Positions 1-11,009 of a stretch of 64,000 nucleotides of DNA are shown piece after piece. This stretch comes from Limonium bicolor (Eukaryota > Streptophyta > Magnoliopsida > Caryophyllales > Plumbaginaceae). How positions within the stretch are numbered: position 1 is the first letter of the stretch; every line of letters starts with the position of its first letter. Location of the stretch: positions 465,835,827 through 465,899,826 of the forward strand of contig CM041777.1 in NCBI GenBank assembly GCA_023374045.1, in the 5' to 3' direction. Under the pieces are notes generated by a model. That model did not search any database. It saw only the letters and a list, made by a program, of their open reading frames with translations, and had not been told where the DNA came from. The translations under genes and the position numbers were made by a program.

Positions 1-599
1 AATAAGCTCAATTCATCCTCCATTCAACCATCAAATAGCCAGAGATGTATAGCTACACCTCTCAAGAAAGGAAGCAACACTAATGCTCCGGTGGTAGCTA
101 GTGATCTCCAAAAGGTCCATCAGCAACAAAACTGGACTAATCAAACCTTAGCCACAATAGCTTCTCAATTAGATCGCGTCTCCATTAGCCTCCACTCAGC
201 AGAAAACAGGTCAGATTTCCTTCTGACATTTCCGGCCTCATTTTCAACCATCTATTACCGATTTCGTACATCCAGAAACTGATTTGCTTTCACGCATATC
301 AGAAACCTTACAATTATTACCTTCTTCTTCCACAAACAATAATCTACCTCCAACCAGCAATAATGGACAATACCCTTGACACTTGCAGTGCCAGTCAAGT
401 GATGATGATTCTTCCGCATCATCTTTACAGTTATCCCATATTGAAAATCAATTTACTGATCCAGAACCCAATGCAATCTCCAGGATCACTACCAGAATCC
501 AAGACGTTCTTTCAAACGAACCAAGCCCGTGGATTCTTACTTTCATACCTCCAAAAATTATTATCCTCGTCCTACCCCTCCAAATATCCAATATGAAGA

Positions 600-1535
600 A
601 CGCTCAAAGTTTGCTTCGCTCAATATGACGGTGCTTCTGTCTATGAATGGAACATAGACGGGAAATCAGAATACGAAATTCTGAACACCTACAAGAAATG
701 GGAATGGCAAAGAATGCTTACAAGATGCGAAAGGTATCAGAAAAGCACGCTGCCGTTACCATTGTTTCAGGATTTACAGGCCAATTAAGGCAATGGTGGG
801 ATCATGCCCTTACCCTAGAAAACAAACAGAAATCCTGGACCATCAAGTTGAAGTCTTTGATGGCGAAGACAGATCTTCCATGCAAGATGATGCATGTGAT
901 TACCTGATTATCACAATAAGTCTCCACTTTGTTGGAAATCCAAGAAAGAATTAATTCCAATAAGATTCTTCTCACAAATCTTCGATGTCCAACATTATCT
1001 GATTATAGATGGTACAAGGACATGTACCTTACACAAGTCCTACAACGCGAAGATTGTATGGCTAAATTCTGGAAAGAACGATTCGTTTCCGGATTGCCTA
1101 CATTGTTCGCACAACGATCATCACCAAACTTCAAGAAGAAGTGGTCAAGAGACCATCCCTTGGGAATCAATAGCCTATGGTCAACTTTTTGCCTTTGTCA
1201 AAAAGAGGCCCTGAACTTATGTCAGGATCTCAAAATCCAGTCCAAATATGGCAATGAAAAGGCCCAAGCTCGACGAGAAATGGGTTCTTTCTGCAAGATG
1301 TTTGGAATTGAGAAAATTACTCCTCCATCCAAAAAACAATAGTCCACAAACGTTCTCCTCCAGATCCAAACAACCTTATCGATCCAAACCACAATACCGT
1401 AAGCCCTATAAACCTTATCGTCGAAGTATAGGTCAAATCCTAAACCTACAAGATTTGCCTCCAAGAATATGGCTCAATCACATGTTGGAAATGTGGTCGC
1501 AAGGGTCACAAGGCAGATCAGTGTCGTGTTAAGCA
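600..1535 (+). pseudogene. Coat-protein region with CCHC zinc knuckle (remnant)
   Basis: Short frames here carry a Trp/Tyr-rich capsid-like segment (around 640-900) and a Lys/Arg/Tyr-rich basic stretch (around 1365-1435), followed by a CCHC knuckle at 1483-1524 (Cys-x2-Cys-x4-His-x4-Cys, beginning CWKCGRKGH). In caulimovirids the knuckle and basic patch belong to the capsid precursor and bind the pregenomic RNA. The pieces lie in different frames, so no intact product can be made. The knuckle and its order relative to protease and RT are seen; the capsid identity is inferred from that order. Confidence 0.7.
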
Positions 1536-2189
1536 GAAGATCAATGAAATCTTCGCAGACGACAAAGATCTACAAGAAAAGCTCTCCAAACTCTTGCTAC
1601 AAGATAGTCCCAGTTCTCCAGAAGATGAGAATTACATTCACCAGATAGATCAATGCTTCAAGTTCTAGTTATGAATCTACAGATGATTCTTCCGGATCTA
1701 TCAATGTCATAACCAATGACATAGATTCAGCAGAACTTCTGTATGAACTCATAAACAAGATTTCCAATCCAATGAGAAAGGCAATATTACAGCAATTAGC
1801 CAAATTGCTTGCCTCTCAAGATTCCAAAAGACGCCACCTGAACCATTTAGTATTCCAAAACTCTTGACAAATACCCAATAGCATCAAGCAGCAATTTGTT
1901 TGGCAAGGTTCCAACTCAGGAATTGCAAAAGGATATTAAGATTCTCAAGCAAGAATTCAGGCACTAAAGCCGAACTCATCAGATAAATTCGATGAGTTAG
2001 GAATGCAAACTCGAATTTCTATCTTAGAAGCGCAAAAGCTTCTACATCAAAAGATACACTTGAGATCCTTCTCCAGAACATGATTGCCATCCAACCTGGG
2101 TAATTTCCTTACCATCCCAAGCCATCATCCAGAAACCCAGACCATAAATATCATTGAAAGATTTCGCTTTCAAAAATGGTATTCCAACA

Positions 2190-2546
2190 TCACGCTAGTT
2201 GAAGGTACTGACTTCAAGGTTACAATGGTTGCTCTTATTGATTCAGGGCAGACCGAAACTGTATCCGAGAAGGAATAGTTCCTCACCAGTATTGTTCTCC
2301 TACTCGGAACGATTAGTAGGTGCAGGAAACGATCCACTCAAAATCATTGCCAAAACCTCCAAACTTTCTGTCCAAAACAAGAATCTCCTTGTTAAACTAC
2401 AATTTGTAGTTATTAAGAACATTAGCCAAGATATCATCCTTGGTTCTCCTTTCATTATCCAATTGTATCCCTTCTTTGTAGATCATAAGGGATTACATGT
2501 CAAGATCAATAAGAAAAGTATTCTTTTCTCTTTACTGAACCCATAA
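2190..2546 (+). pseudogene. Retroviral-type aspartic protease (remnant)
   Basis: A short frame ending at 2278 contains ALIDSG (2231-2248), the catalytic Asp-Ser-Gly loop of pepsin-like retroviral proteases. The frame then shifts, and the C-terminal half continues in the frame ending at 2546, where DIILGSPFI matches the conserved hydrophobic-Gly segment of the same fold. In caulimovirids this enzyme releases the structural and RT products from the polyprotein. The shift falls just after the active site, so the domain is inactive. Confidence 0.7.
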
Positions 2547-2624
2547 TCCAGAAAGAACTTAATGTTCTTCAATCCAATACTCTTTACCAGCAATCAATTC
2601 AATTACCAGAAAGGAAAGCCAGCT

Positions 2625-3690
2625 TCAATTTTCTAAACCAACTCGCTCATATTCGACAGCTGAGCGACTCCAAGATCCCAATACAAAAGGATGTTTCTCA
2701 AATGGAGAAAACCTTTGAAGATGTTTGCGCAGATCTACCCAATGCATTTTGGAGTAGAAAGCGTCATATCGTTCATCTTCCTTATGAAAAGATTTTGATG
2801 AACGCAATATTCCAACCAAGGCTCGACCTATTCAAATGAATAGCGAGCATCTCGAGATCTGCAAGAAAGAGATTCAAACTCTTTTGGATAAAGGTTTGAT
2901 TCGACCCTCAAAATCACCATGGAGTTGCAGTGCATTCTACGTCATGAATGCCGCAGAGAAGGAGCGTGGAGTTCCGCGACTTGTCATAAACTACAAACCA
3001 TTAAACAAGGTTCTTCAATGGATTAGATATCCAATCCCTAACAAAAGAGATCTTCTCAGTCGCCTTTACAAGGCCAAGATCTTCTCCAAATTCGACATGA
3101 AGTCTGGATTCTGGCAAATTCAGATTTCAGAATCAGATCGATACAAGACCGCATTTGTTGTCCCATTTGGTCATTACGAATGGAACGTAATGCCATTTGG
3201 CCTCAAAAATGCTCCATCAGAATTCCAGAATGTCATGAATGACATCCTCACACCATATTCTACTTTCATCATCGTTTATTCGATGATGTCTTAGTCTTTT
3301 CAGATTCCATAGAACAACACTTCAAGCATCTCAAGACATTCCATTCGTCATCAAGACTAATGGACTAGTTGTTTCCAAACCCAAGATGAAGTTGTTTCAG
3401 TTAACATTCGTTTCCTTGGACACAACATCTTCAAAACCATTACTCCCATCCAAAGAAGCTTGGAATTTGTTTCCAAATTTCCAGATGAATCAAGGAAAAG
3501 AATCAGCTGCAAAGATTCTTAGGATGCTGAATTATCTTTCAGATTTCTTTCCTAGGCTTCGTCAACATTGCAAGCTTCTTTATCCAGATTACAAAAGAAT
3601 CCTTTACCATGGACTCCAGAGCACACCAAGGTTGTGCAATCCCTGAAGCAATACACCTATTCTTTACCATGCCTTACCATTCCACATCCC
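2625..3690 (+). pseudogene. Caulimovirid reverse transcriptase (remnant)
   Basis: The longest intact piece is at 2836-3294 (152 codons). It carries RT fingers and palm motifs: a KSPWSCSAF segment, RLVINYKPLN, FSKFDMKSGFWQI with the first catalytic Asp, and MPFGLKNAPSEFQ. The frame breaks at about 3285-3295, exactly where the catalytic aspartate pair should lie, and thumb or connection sequence resumes at 3386-3646 in another frame. The motif wording is that of plant pararetroviruses and Ty3-type RTs. The missing integrase and the local context favour the pararetrovirus. The enzyme cannot be functional. Confidence 0.8.
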
Positions 3691-4147
3691 CAAGCCTTCC
3701 TGATAGTCGAAACTGACGCATCCAACATAGGCTATGGAGGAATTCTCAAACAAAGACCCCAAGGTCTTACCCAAGAGCAGTTGGTACGATTCCACTCCGG
3801 CATATGGATCGGTCCACAGCTCAATTACTCCACAATCAAAAAGAAATTCTTTCCATCGTCCTCTGTATTTCAAAATTCCAAGATGATTTATACAATAAGA
3901 CCTTTTTGCTCCGCATCGATTGTAAATCCGCAAAAGATGTTTTACAAAAGGATGTTAAAAATTTAGTTTCAAAACAAATTTTTGCCAGATGGCAAGCTAT
4001 TCTCTCTGTTTTCGATTTTACAATCGAATTCATAAAAGGGGAAGATAACTCCCTACCAGATTTTCTTTCTCGCGAATTTTGCAAGGAAGAAATAACAAGA
4101 TTATCAAGATTAATCAAGATCTTTCTTCTTCCCAGGAAAATGAGTGA
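3690..4147 (+). pseudogene. RNase H domain of caulimovirid polyprotein (remnant)
   Basis: Two overlapping frames hold the domain. The segment around 3712-3760 has the TDASNIGYGG motif with the first metal-binding Asp. The frame starting at 3804 carries the later helices and the region ending FLSRE at about 4076. A one-base frame change near 4075 fuses the RNase H frame to the next ORF instead of letting it reach its own stop at 4145-4147. RNase H removes the RNA template during reverse transcription. This copy is split and inactive. Confidence 0.75.
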
Positions 4148-5456
4148 CAAGAGTAAAGGCAAACAAGTCAAAAGGGAGAAATCCCAGACATCACAAGATT
4201 ATCAGATGGCTTCCCAGCCACATCCTTCATACAAAAACATTCAAGTAGTTAATTCTCAAAGTATCACCTCACCAAATCCTTACACACCACTTTCACGAAA
4301 TTTCCCACCTGCGTCTTTCTTACAAGCAGCTCAAACCCCCGTAAAAGCACCAACCAAGGCCAGCTCCTCAAAACAAATAACAGCCAGTACTTACCATATA
4401 AAACCCCTTCAAGAATACATTGCCCTTACCAGATACACTGACAAACCAGAACAGGCAATAGCCGACACTATCGCTAAGAGAATTTTCCCTCCAGGAATCC
4501 ATTGGCACACAGACAATACAATGAAAACCCTCAAATTCTACGAGCTCGTCCTCATAGACACAAAATCAATTGAACTTACCCACAATTCAAACGCAAATTC
4601 CACCCAGACAGACTACTCAAAATGCTTCATCAAGAAGGTCATCTCCCCAAAGGAATGGGGATTCATTCATCAACCACGATCTTTTACCATAACCCACATT
4701 CCTCAAACTTTCACATATGCCGACTACCAAAATGCCTGGTACAGATTCCTACTCTTACGACCAGGACAACACTCATGGTTTATCAATTTCCATGAATATT
4801 GCGACAAAGAATTCCCCATATGGTTCTATCATTGGTGGCGTTACTTTGGAGGATGTTCAGACATCCTACCAAAAGAAGCCCACCCAGCGTATGCTTATTG
4901 GCTCCAACATTCAACAGGGCAACAATATATCAAAGAGCTGCAATTCTTTGCAATATTCTGTATCCCCTGGATTTTCTGCTGGACCTATACCATTCAGCAG
5001 TATCTCCCAAATCCATATCCACTCTGTTTAGTCCGAGATTTTCGGGTTAAATGGTGGCCTAAATACTGGAGCAAACTTTGCTCCTATGAAAATGTCAAAG
5101 CCTACACCACCACAGGCCAAAAAACAATAACCTACAAAGACTTCCAAAACTCCAAAAAAGCTCTCCCGAGCCCATCAAAACCATTAGCCCTACCAGGCCC
5201 AAGTACACAACAAAGCCCAACACCTTTAACCATAGGCCCAGCACCGCAGGCGCAAACTCCCGATTCACCTTTATTTCAAAAGTTTCTAGCCCAAAATCCA
5301 GAATTACAACTACAATATTCCCAATATATTATAAACCAACAGCCTAATGTCCCAGTATGGGCTGATGACCGTGACGATCCATCATCCGAAGAATCCACCT
5401 CCTATGATCCAATGGGGGGACCTCTAGCTCAAGATCCTTACGAGGATTATATTTAA
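4140..5456 (+). CDS. Uncharacterised pararetrovirus ORF2 protein, intact frame
   Basis: A 438-codon uninterrupted frame. Its ATG at 4140 overlaps the ORF1 stop (4145-4147) by eight bases, an arrangement compatible with translational coupling or reinitiation, which is why I choose this start. Residues 1-90 are Lys/Ser/Pro-rich and probably disordered. Residues 90-320 are rich in Trp and Tyr (for example PIWFYHWWRYFGG), suggesting a folded core. The C-terminal third is Pro/Gln-rich and acidic at the end. I do not recognise the family. Because of the frame shift near 4075, the open frame also extends upstream into RNase H sequence to about 3804, which I regard as secondary. It is strikingly undamaged next to a heavily broken ORF1. 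Confidence 0.6.
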   Translation: MSDKSKGKQVKREKSQTSQDYQMASQPHPSYKNIQVVNSQSITSPNPYTPLSRNFPPASFLQAAQTPVKAPTKASSSKQITASTYHIKPLQEYIALTRYTDKPEQAIADTIAKRIFPPGIHWHTDNTMKTLKFYELVLIDTKSIELTHNSNANSTQTDYSKCFIKKVISPKEWGFIHQPRSFTITHIPQTFTYADYQNAWYRFLLLRPGQHSWFINFHEYCDKEFPIWFYHWWRYFGGCSDILPKEAHPAYAYWLQHSTGQQYIKELQFFAIFCIPWIFCWTYTIQQYLPNPYPLCLVRDFRVKWWPKYWSKLCSYENVKAYTTTGQKTITYKDFQNSKKALPSPSKPLALPGPSTQQSPTPLTIGPAPQAQTPDSPLFQKFLAQNPELQLQYSQYIINQQPNVPVWADDRDDPSSEESTSYDPMGGPLAQDPYEDYI

Positions 5457-5531
5457 AAAAAATAATAAATAATAAATAAAAAATAAATATAATAATAATA
5501 ATATCAATAATTTTATTTGCAGGTATTGACC
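5457..5531 (+). other. A/T-only spacer between ORF2 and ORF3
   Basis: The 75-base gap is almost purely A and T, with runs of AATAA and AATAAT, and ends in TGCAG just before the ORF3 start. The TTTGCAG at 5516-5522 looks like a plant 3' splice acceptor after an A/T-rich tract, so ORF3 might be expressed from a spliced RNA. This is inference from sequence only. Confidence 0.35.
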
Positions 5532-6179
5532 ATGGCTCCATCAACTCAACAACAACCACTTCCAAAATGGCAAAAGGCATTTGCCAAACTCAAGACCAAA
5601 ATCCAAAAACAAAATCCAAACACCACCTTACTTCACAAAATACTCAAACACAATATGACCAAAGCAACATCTCAACACATCCCAACTGAGTTCAAGTTTC
5701 TTCCAAAGACCCCCAAACAAGGACCTCAATGGGTTTGCAGAGATCGCACCACAAAAAAGTCAAAACCCTCACCTATCCATTATGAGCCATATGACGGTAG
5801 AAGGAATCAGACCTTTCTCTGCGTCCAACCATATGACCACTTATACTACTCAATCGACCGCCCCATATATCAAAAGTTACATGTTTGGTGTCCTTTGAAA
5901 CACCTACAACAAAGCCTTCTCGTCGCCGGCGGAAAGGAACCACCAGAATTCAACACTAGAGAACAAATCATGCAACAAATGGTTGAGTTTCGTACTCGAT
6001 CTTACCCCATAACCATTATTGACCCAGAGACACAATCACCCCGCCAAGTAGACTATGAATGGCACCAAAGAAAAATTGAAGTTGATCTAGGGGTGCAAGA
6101 ATTAATCTACAACATTCATTATGGACTCCATATCGAAGAAAATCAAGATCGGTTTGCAGATTTCGACAGCTACGAATGA
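5532..6179 (+). CDS. Uncharacterised pararetrovirus ORF3 protein, intact frame
   Basis: A 215-codon open frame starting at ATG 5532 in a good plant initiation context (ACCATGG), 75 bases after ORF2. Frame-compatible codons exist upstream to 5517, but the Kozak context favours 5532. The first 60 residues are strongly basic (Lys/Gln/Thr-rich, beginning MAPSTQQQ), suggesting nucleic-acid binding. The middle is Tyr/Pro/His-rich and the C-terminus is acidic (ending FADFDSYE). No transmembrane segment or signal peptide is apparent. I do not recognise a family. Its place before the viral promoter fits a last viral gene. Confidence 0.5.
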   Translation: MAPSTQQQPLPKWQKAFAKLKTKIQKQNPNTTLLHKILKHNMTKATSQHIPTEFKFLPKTPKQGPQWVCRDRTTKKSKPSPIHYEPYDGRRNQTFLCVQPYDHLYYSIDRPIYQKLHVWCPLKHLQQSLLVAGGKEPPEFNTREQIMQQMVEFRTRSYPITIIDPETQSPRQVDYEWHQRKIEVDLGVQELIYNIHYGLHIEENQDRFADFDSYE

Positions 6180-6217
6180 AGCAGACTCAAGAACCTACAA
6201 AATATCTTCAAAAATAG

Positions 6218-6420
6218 CACTGTAGCTACAGTGAATAGTGACTTTTTTACTGTAGCAATTTATTACTCGGCACGTGTAGCCGACAAAAAATTACTATTGG
6301 CCCTTTCGGCCACAGTTATTCCAGATTCTGTAGCTCCCAGTCTCTTTTATGTACGAACAAAAGGGCTCCTTCTCTATAAAAGGAGACCGAGGTTAGAACT
6401 GAGGGGGGCAGAGGCAGTTT
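6218..6420 (+). promoter_or_regulatory. Pararetrovirus-type promoter with palindrome and TATA box
   Basis: A TATA box (CTATAAAAGG, 6374-6383) lies about 200 bases after ORF3, the expected place for the pregenomic-RNA promoter of a caulimovirid. Upstream is a perfect 16-bp palindrome at 6218-6233 (CACTGTAGCTACAGTG), with further CTGTAG and TGTAGC copies nearby and a GGCC-CTTTC-GGCC inverted repeat at about 6300-6312. A pyrimidine-rich CT tract (about 6439-6462) follows the likely start site, as in many plant virus leaders. Function is inferred from position and motif. Confidence 0.55.
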
Positions 6421-6519
6421 CGAATGTGAAAACGCTCTTGCTCTCTCTCTCTCTCTCCCTCATTACTCTCTCAAATTCCAGTCTAAGTTGTATCAATATA
6501 TCAATTCAAGATTAACTCT

Positions 6520-6654
6520 TAAGTGAGTTTCAAGATTCATTATCTTTTGTCTATTCATTTATGTTCCTTTAAATTCAAGTTATTTATATAATTTCTGCAC
6601 CTTTAATTCAAGTTATTCCGTATTTGTTTTCAATACCTGTTCTTTATTACCTTA

Positions 6655-6692
<38 letters not shown>

Positions 6693-9600
6693 TTACAAAG
6701 TCATGTAATATTTTTCATCCCATACTAAAATTTCATATTAACCTTATCTTGTCATTCCATGTAGAATGCATATTGTTCATTTGTATCGTTTATCCATACG
6801 TATCTTATTAAAGCCCGATTTCCCGGTTTTACAATATACGGTTATACATTGTTATACATCTTACGATTTACGGTTCCTAGTATATAATATACTCTCTAAT
6901 AATTCCCAACTTAACTCATCATTTTACGTAATTATTTACAAGGTAAAATTATAGTATGTTAATCCCTCAACGATATATTTCTTATAACGAAGCAAAACGT
7001 CACATTGTATCATTGTAACTTTATATTACAATCTGTCTACTAACTCCAAACCAATCATTATAGCTTTCAGAAAACTTCATACTTTCCCCACTTAATTTTG
7101 ATTAATTGCAATTTCAACCCAAATGTCATATTTGTTACATTTAACACCTTATTTAATTTATCACCTAAGGTTTTCAATATTGTAATATACACATCTATAC
7201 ATATATACTAAATTCCGAACAGCAACTCAATTTGTCCAGATTTTATACTTTCTCCCCACACTTTCCTTTTTATTATATATTACCCTCCTTATTTTTATAA
7301 ACTTACAATTTAATACCACAACCTTATATTATACATATTAATTATTTAAATCACAATTCTAACCCAAAATTTTCCTTAAATTGCGTACAGCCCCTAAGCT
7401 TAATTAAATTCCAAAATGTCATCCAATTTTTTTTTCGAAAATTACAAATTAACCTATTAAATTTTATAATTGTTATACTTTAATTCTTAAACCATATACT
7501 ATAGCTCTTAATTATTTATATTACTAAAATTAACCCAAAATTCATCCAAATTACAAACAGACCTCTAGTGGTCAATTTAATTCTATTCTTGGCATAGAAT
7601 TTCCGGAAATAATAAAAACACCATATAGTTTTATAAATTTCATTTTTAATTTAATACTTCATTGAATTACCAAATAAATTTATTTAGCTTTCTAATTTGG
7701 TCAAGTGTCATATGTGGTCAATGTTGACCACCCCAAATATCCCCTTTGACCCATATTTTCTATAATTACAAAAATACCCCTTTTATTTTCTCTAGTTTTA
7801 CATTCAACACTTTAATGTTATAAAATTGCATTTCATATTTTCTAAAATCCTTAAAAGTAGTCCTCTCGGTTTTTAACTAGGTTTACTACCCCATATTTTT
7901 ATTGAACTTCATTTTGACCCCAAGTATGATCCTTTATGTATTTATATACTAATAAAATTCGTTTAAACTATATTGTACCATTATATTTAATTTAAGTAAC
8001 ACCTAATTTCATTAGTGTTCACTTGAAATACTCCTAGGTGGTTATATTTATTAAAATTATATTCTTGTACCAGAATCTTAATATAACTCATGTAAACACT
8101 TTAAAAATTTACAATTAATATGTAGGCTTAAAATAAGTATAGTAACAATAGTCTAAAATATATATGGCCTTAAAACATAACATAAAATTATTTATAAAGT
8201 GACATTAAATGCCTTACTATGTAAATTCACTCACGGTTTTTGTGCAATCAGTTTTCAACGTTTCCATATATATATATATATATTTAATTTGCATAACTCA
8301 CTTAAATAGTGCATTAACACTCCACTAAACAAAATCCTTAATTTTCTACGCATAGTTAACGTTCAACAAAATTTGTATACTTCCCACCTATATTTATATA
8401 CTCTCGGTTGTTGTACAGATTTACATTTAACGTCTTTAAATCATTTTGCTTTCATCATTAATTTAGAAACTTGGTTTTAATAGTCATTAGCACCTAAATT
8501 CCATAACCAAATATTTAGCCATAATCAGCCCACATTTGTAGGGTTTAATTAACTCATATATTCTCACATATTCTCAGCAACAATCTAATCCCACAATATA
8601 ATTAACTTAACGCATTTAAAAGGGGTCTTAAGTGTTTTTACCTTGTTATAATCCCAATAGGCTTTCCAACAACTTTCCAGCCACAGCAAACTTGAACTCT
8701 CTCGGCACTACATTAGTATATATACTTGTGTTAGTTTTTTTTTGTTCAAGATAAGCTTAATAACAATATAGTCATTAAGATATATATATATATATTAGTA
8801 ATTTACCTTGCTTGACTTGAGGTCTCTCTCTTGTGAATTAGCTACTGCAGTCACGGTAGTTTAGAGTTGAAATAAGCCTTCCCTCGGTCACTTGTAAACA
8901 GAGGAGAAGCCATGTAAAAACACTTCCTTTTGCACTAATTATAAGAGTTGCTACGTACAGATTTTGAACCACATAATATGCTATTACCTTGTGTTTATAG
9001 AGAGGGGTTCCCATGCTTGGTTTCAGCTGGGCATAGCAAGAGAAAGAGGTTCAGGTCTGTGCAGAAAAAATATGGAAGTTTAAGGCTTTGAACAACCATA
9101 GCTTTTACGTTTTTTTTCTACCTTGCTTTGAGCCCCTTTTGAGTGTTTATGTAGCTCTTGTGGAAGTGGTTTTTTCCAGCTCAGTATAAGGCTGTGCTAC
9201 AGCTCCATTTGCAGGAAAAGAATGGAAGGAGAATATGTCATTTTCGGTCATGTAAACAGCGATGAGGAAGTGTGATCGAACATGCACTACTTTACCTTGT
9301 CTATGCTGATTTCCTTCTTTGTTTTTGCAGGTCTCTAGTGGAGGATCTTACGGCTCAAGAGAGGCTATAATACAGCTCCTTGCGCATGGAAAGAAAAATG
9401 CAGGAAGAGGTGGCAATCAGTGATGTTATCGGTCACTTATATAGCAAGGAGAATGGCATTTTTTCTTACCTTGTTTTGTGCTGGTCATCCTCTTGTTTTT
9501 GCAGATTCTTAGTGGCCCATGCTCATGGTGTTTTGGTAACTATGAAGGAAGAAGTTAGTGCTGGTTTACAGCAGTACATGGAGGTCTCAATGTAGGAGAA

Positions 9601-10026
9601 AAAAGGATGGGGATGCTGTTGTTTACGTTGGAAGAACATATATAGGGGTTTTCCTTTCTGTTTAATGGATGTAATGGGGAAAAAAACTTGCTGTTGCAGG
9701 CTGTTGTTTCTGGCTGGAGCTGTTGCTGCTTTACGATCTAGAAAAGAAGGAAGGAAGATGAGGGCGTCTGCTGTTGATGTTACCGATAAGAAATGGGCAG
9801 TACCGGCTGGGCTTGGAGGTTTGTGCTTCTGTTACATGAGAACAGAAGGGAGGAAAGAAGAAAAAGGAAGGGGCTACTGGTGGTCTGTACCGAGAGCATG
9901 GCAGTTAGACAAGGTTCCCCTGTGTGTGTATTTGAAGAGGGGAAAGTCAAGAGCTATAGTTGTCCTTGGCTACTTTGCTTTAGTCCCTAGCTTGTCTTGA
10001 TTAGTTCTTTTCCCGGCATGCTTTAG
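6520..10026. other. A+T-rich transposon-derived sequence, no recognisable gene
   Basis: About 3.5 kb of A+T-rich DNA without a convincing coding region. Degenerate repeats built around AACCCAAA appear near 7100, 7360 and 7535, and a TTGAC cluster lies at 7690-7745. From about 8811 to 9473 the motif TTACCTTG or TACCTTG recurs roughly every 130-180 bases (8813, 8984, 9119, 9292, 9466). The same motif marks the long LTRs elsewhere in the window, in the same orientation as the LARD-like LTRs. I read this as the body of an old - strand LTR. Small open frames at 9380-9595 and 9665-10000 show no domain and are probably chance. Confidence 0.45.
6656..6690. repeat. (TA)n microsatellite
   Basis: An almost uninterrupted TA dinucleotide run, broken once by TG. 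Shorter TA runs occur at about 8266-8284, 8781-8795, 13180-13195 and 58813-58830. Confidence 0.9.
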
Positions 10027-11009
10027 GATGCGTTCGTCTTGCACTTTCTGTGCATTTTTTGACAGCATAAATATACAGCATATGCTGTTTTAAATTCCTT
10101 TATTTGTTTTTGCTGTTCGCCTAAAACAGCATAAATGACAGCATAAATGTCAGCATAAATGACAGCATAAATGTCAGCATAAATGCCCGCAGCAAATGCT
10201 ACTTTTTCGTTTTCGTGCTTTCACTTCCGTTTCTTTACTCACTTCATAATGCAATTACTGTGACTATTGATTTTTTTAAAAAGAAATTTTTTACAAGTTA
10301 CTTTATTTATTACAAATTACATAATGCTTTAAATAATTTATAAAAAAAAGTACTACATCTTTAGCCATATTTACAAAAAATCACATTTATAATACAAATC
10401 TATAATATATTATTGTAATACCACATAGATTAATAAAATTAAAAAAACGAATAAATATACACACTTGTTGATATATAAATTAAAATATTAAAATAGTATA
10501 TAGAAATATGAATGCATATAAATTTATTAACATACAAAGTTATAAAAATATTATATATTATTAAAAGTTATAATTTCACTAAATAAATTCACATAACATT
10601 ATCAGAAAATTTGAAACGTTTTTTCTCTTTTTTACGCTTTTATATTTGTAAGAATTATAAAATTTAGATAATAAAAATATATTGTTTAGGAGTTACAAGT
10701 TTTGCTTAAATAATAGATAAAATTTTTATTGTTTGTGAATTTTTTTATTTATTTTTACTAACAAAATAAAGTTACGTAGTGTAATATAATAAATTATAAT
10801 TATAATACGAAAACGGTAAACGCATTACATATAACTAACTTAACCAAACATGCTGCATATATGCTGCACTGCCAAACAGCAGTTTTCAAAACAGCTGCAT
10901 TTATGCCAGCACATTCCTGCCAGCAAATATGCTGCATTTATGCCAGCGCATTCCTGCTGTCAAATATGCTGCATTTATGCTGCCAAAACAGCCATGCCGA
11001 ACAGAGCCT
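10027..11009. mobile_element. Non-autonomous hAT-like MITE with subterminal repeats
   Basis: The left edge starts GGATGCGTTCG; the right edge, read on the other strand, starts GGCTCTGTTCGG, resembling hAT-type terminal inverted repeats. Inside the left edge are at least six CAGCATAAATG-type copies (10063-10199). Inside the right edge the same word appears in inverted form (GCTGCATTTATGC, GCTGCATATATGC; 10852-10990). The 600-base core is extremely A+T-rich and has no transposase. Short subterminal repeats in opposite orientation around an empty core are typical of hAT derivatives. I could not settle the 8-bp target duplication, so the ends may be off by a few bases. Confidence 0.55.

Larger units (their letters stand above)
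1..4147 (+). pseudogene. Caulimovirid polyprotein ORF1, broken (coat-protease-RT-RNase H)
   Basis: The polyprotein is readable only in pieces, in all three forward frames. The first roughly 240 bases encode a Gln/Asn-rich linker-like segment. Coat sequence follows at about 600-1535, protease at about 2190-2546, RT at about 2750-3690 and RNase H to 4147. I count at least six frame changes or stops, including near 282, 1340, 2278, 3290 and 4075. The original stop appears to be TGA at 4145-4147, overlapping by eight bases the start of the next frame at 4140. The N-terminal part is missing because the window starts inside it. It is certainly non-functional as a whole. Confidence 0.8.
1..6520 (+). 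mobile_element. Endogenous caulimovirid (plant pararetrovirus) fragment
   Basis: A degraded viral genome in the order coat protein with CCHC knuckle, aspartic protease, reverse transcriptase, RNase H, two further frames, then a TATA-type promoter. No integrase is visible, and no LTR pair brackets it. That order and the lack of integrase fit Caulimoviridae rather than Ty3 elements. The left part, including any movement protein, lies outside the window, and the right end is uncertain because the sequence fades into A+T-rich DNA. A multi-frame genome with an unknown frame after RNase H recalls Florendovirus, but I cannot place the genus. It is an old chromosomal copy: the main polyprotein is broken many times. 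Confidence 0.85.

Noticed and set aside
1..6520. Ty3 retrotransposon instead of a pararetrovirus
   Set aside because: No integrase follows RNase H, no LTR pair or primer site is seen around it, and two extra frames plus a TATA promoter follow, as in caulimovirids.
9380..10000. Small open frames with TTTTTGCAG acceptor-like sites, possible gene with introns
   Set aside because: Frames are short, basic and without motif. The same TTACCTT spacing occurs in LTRs, so an LTR origin is simpler.
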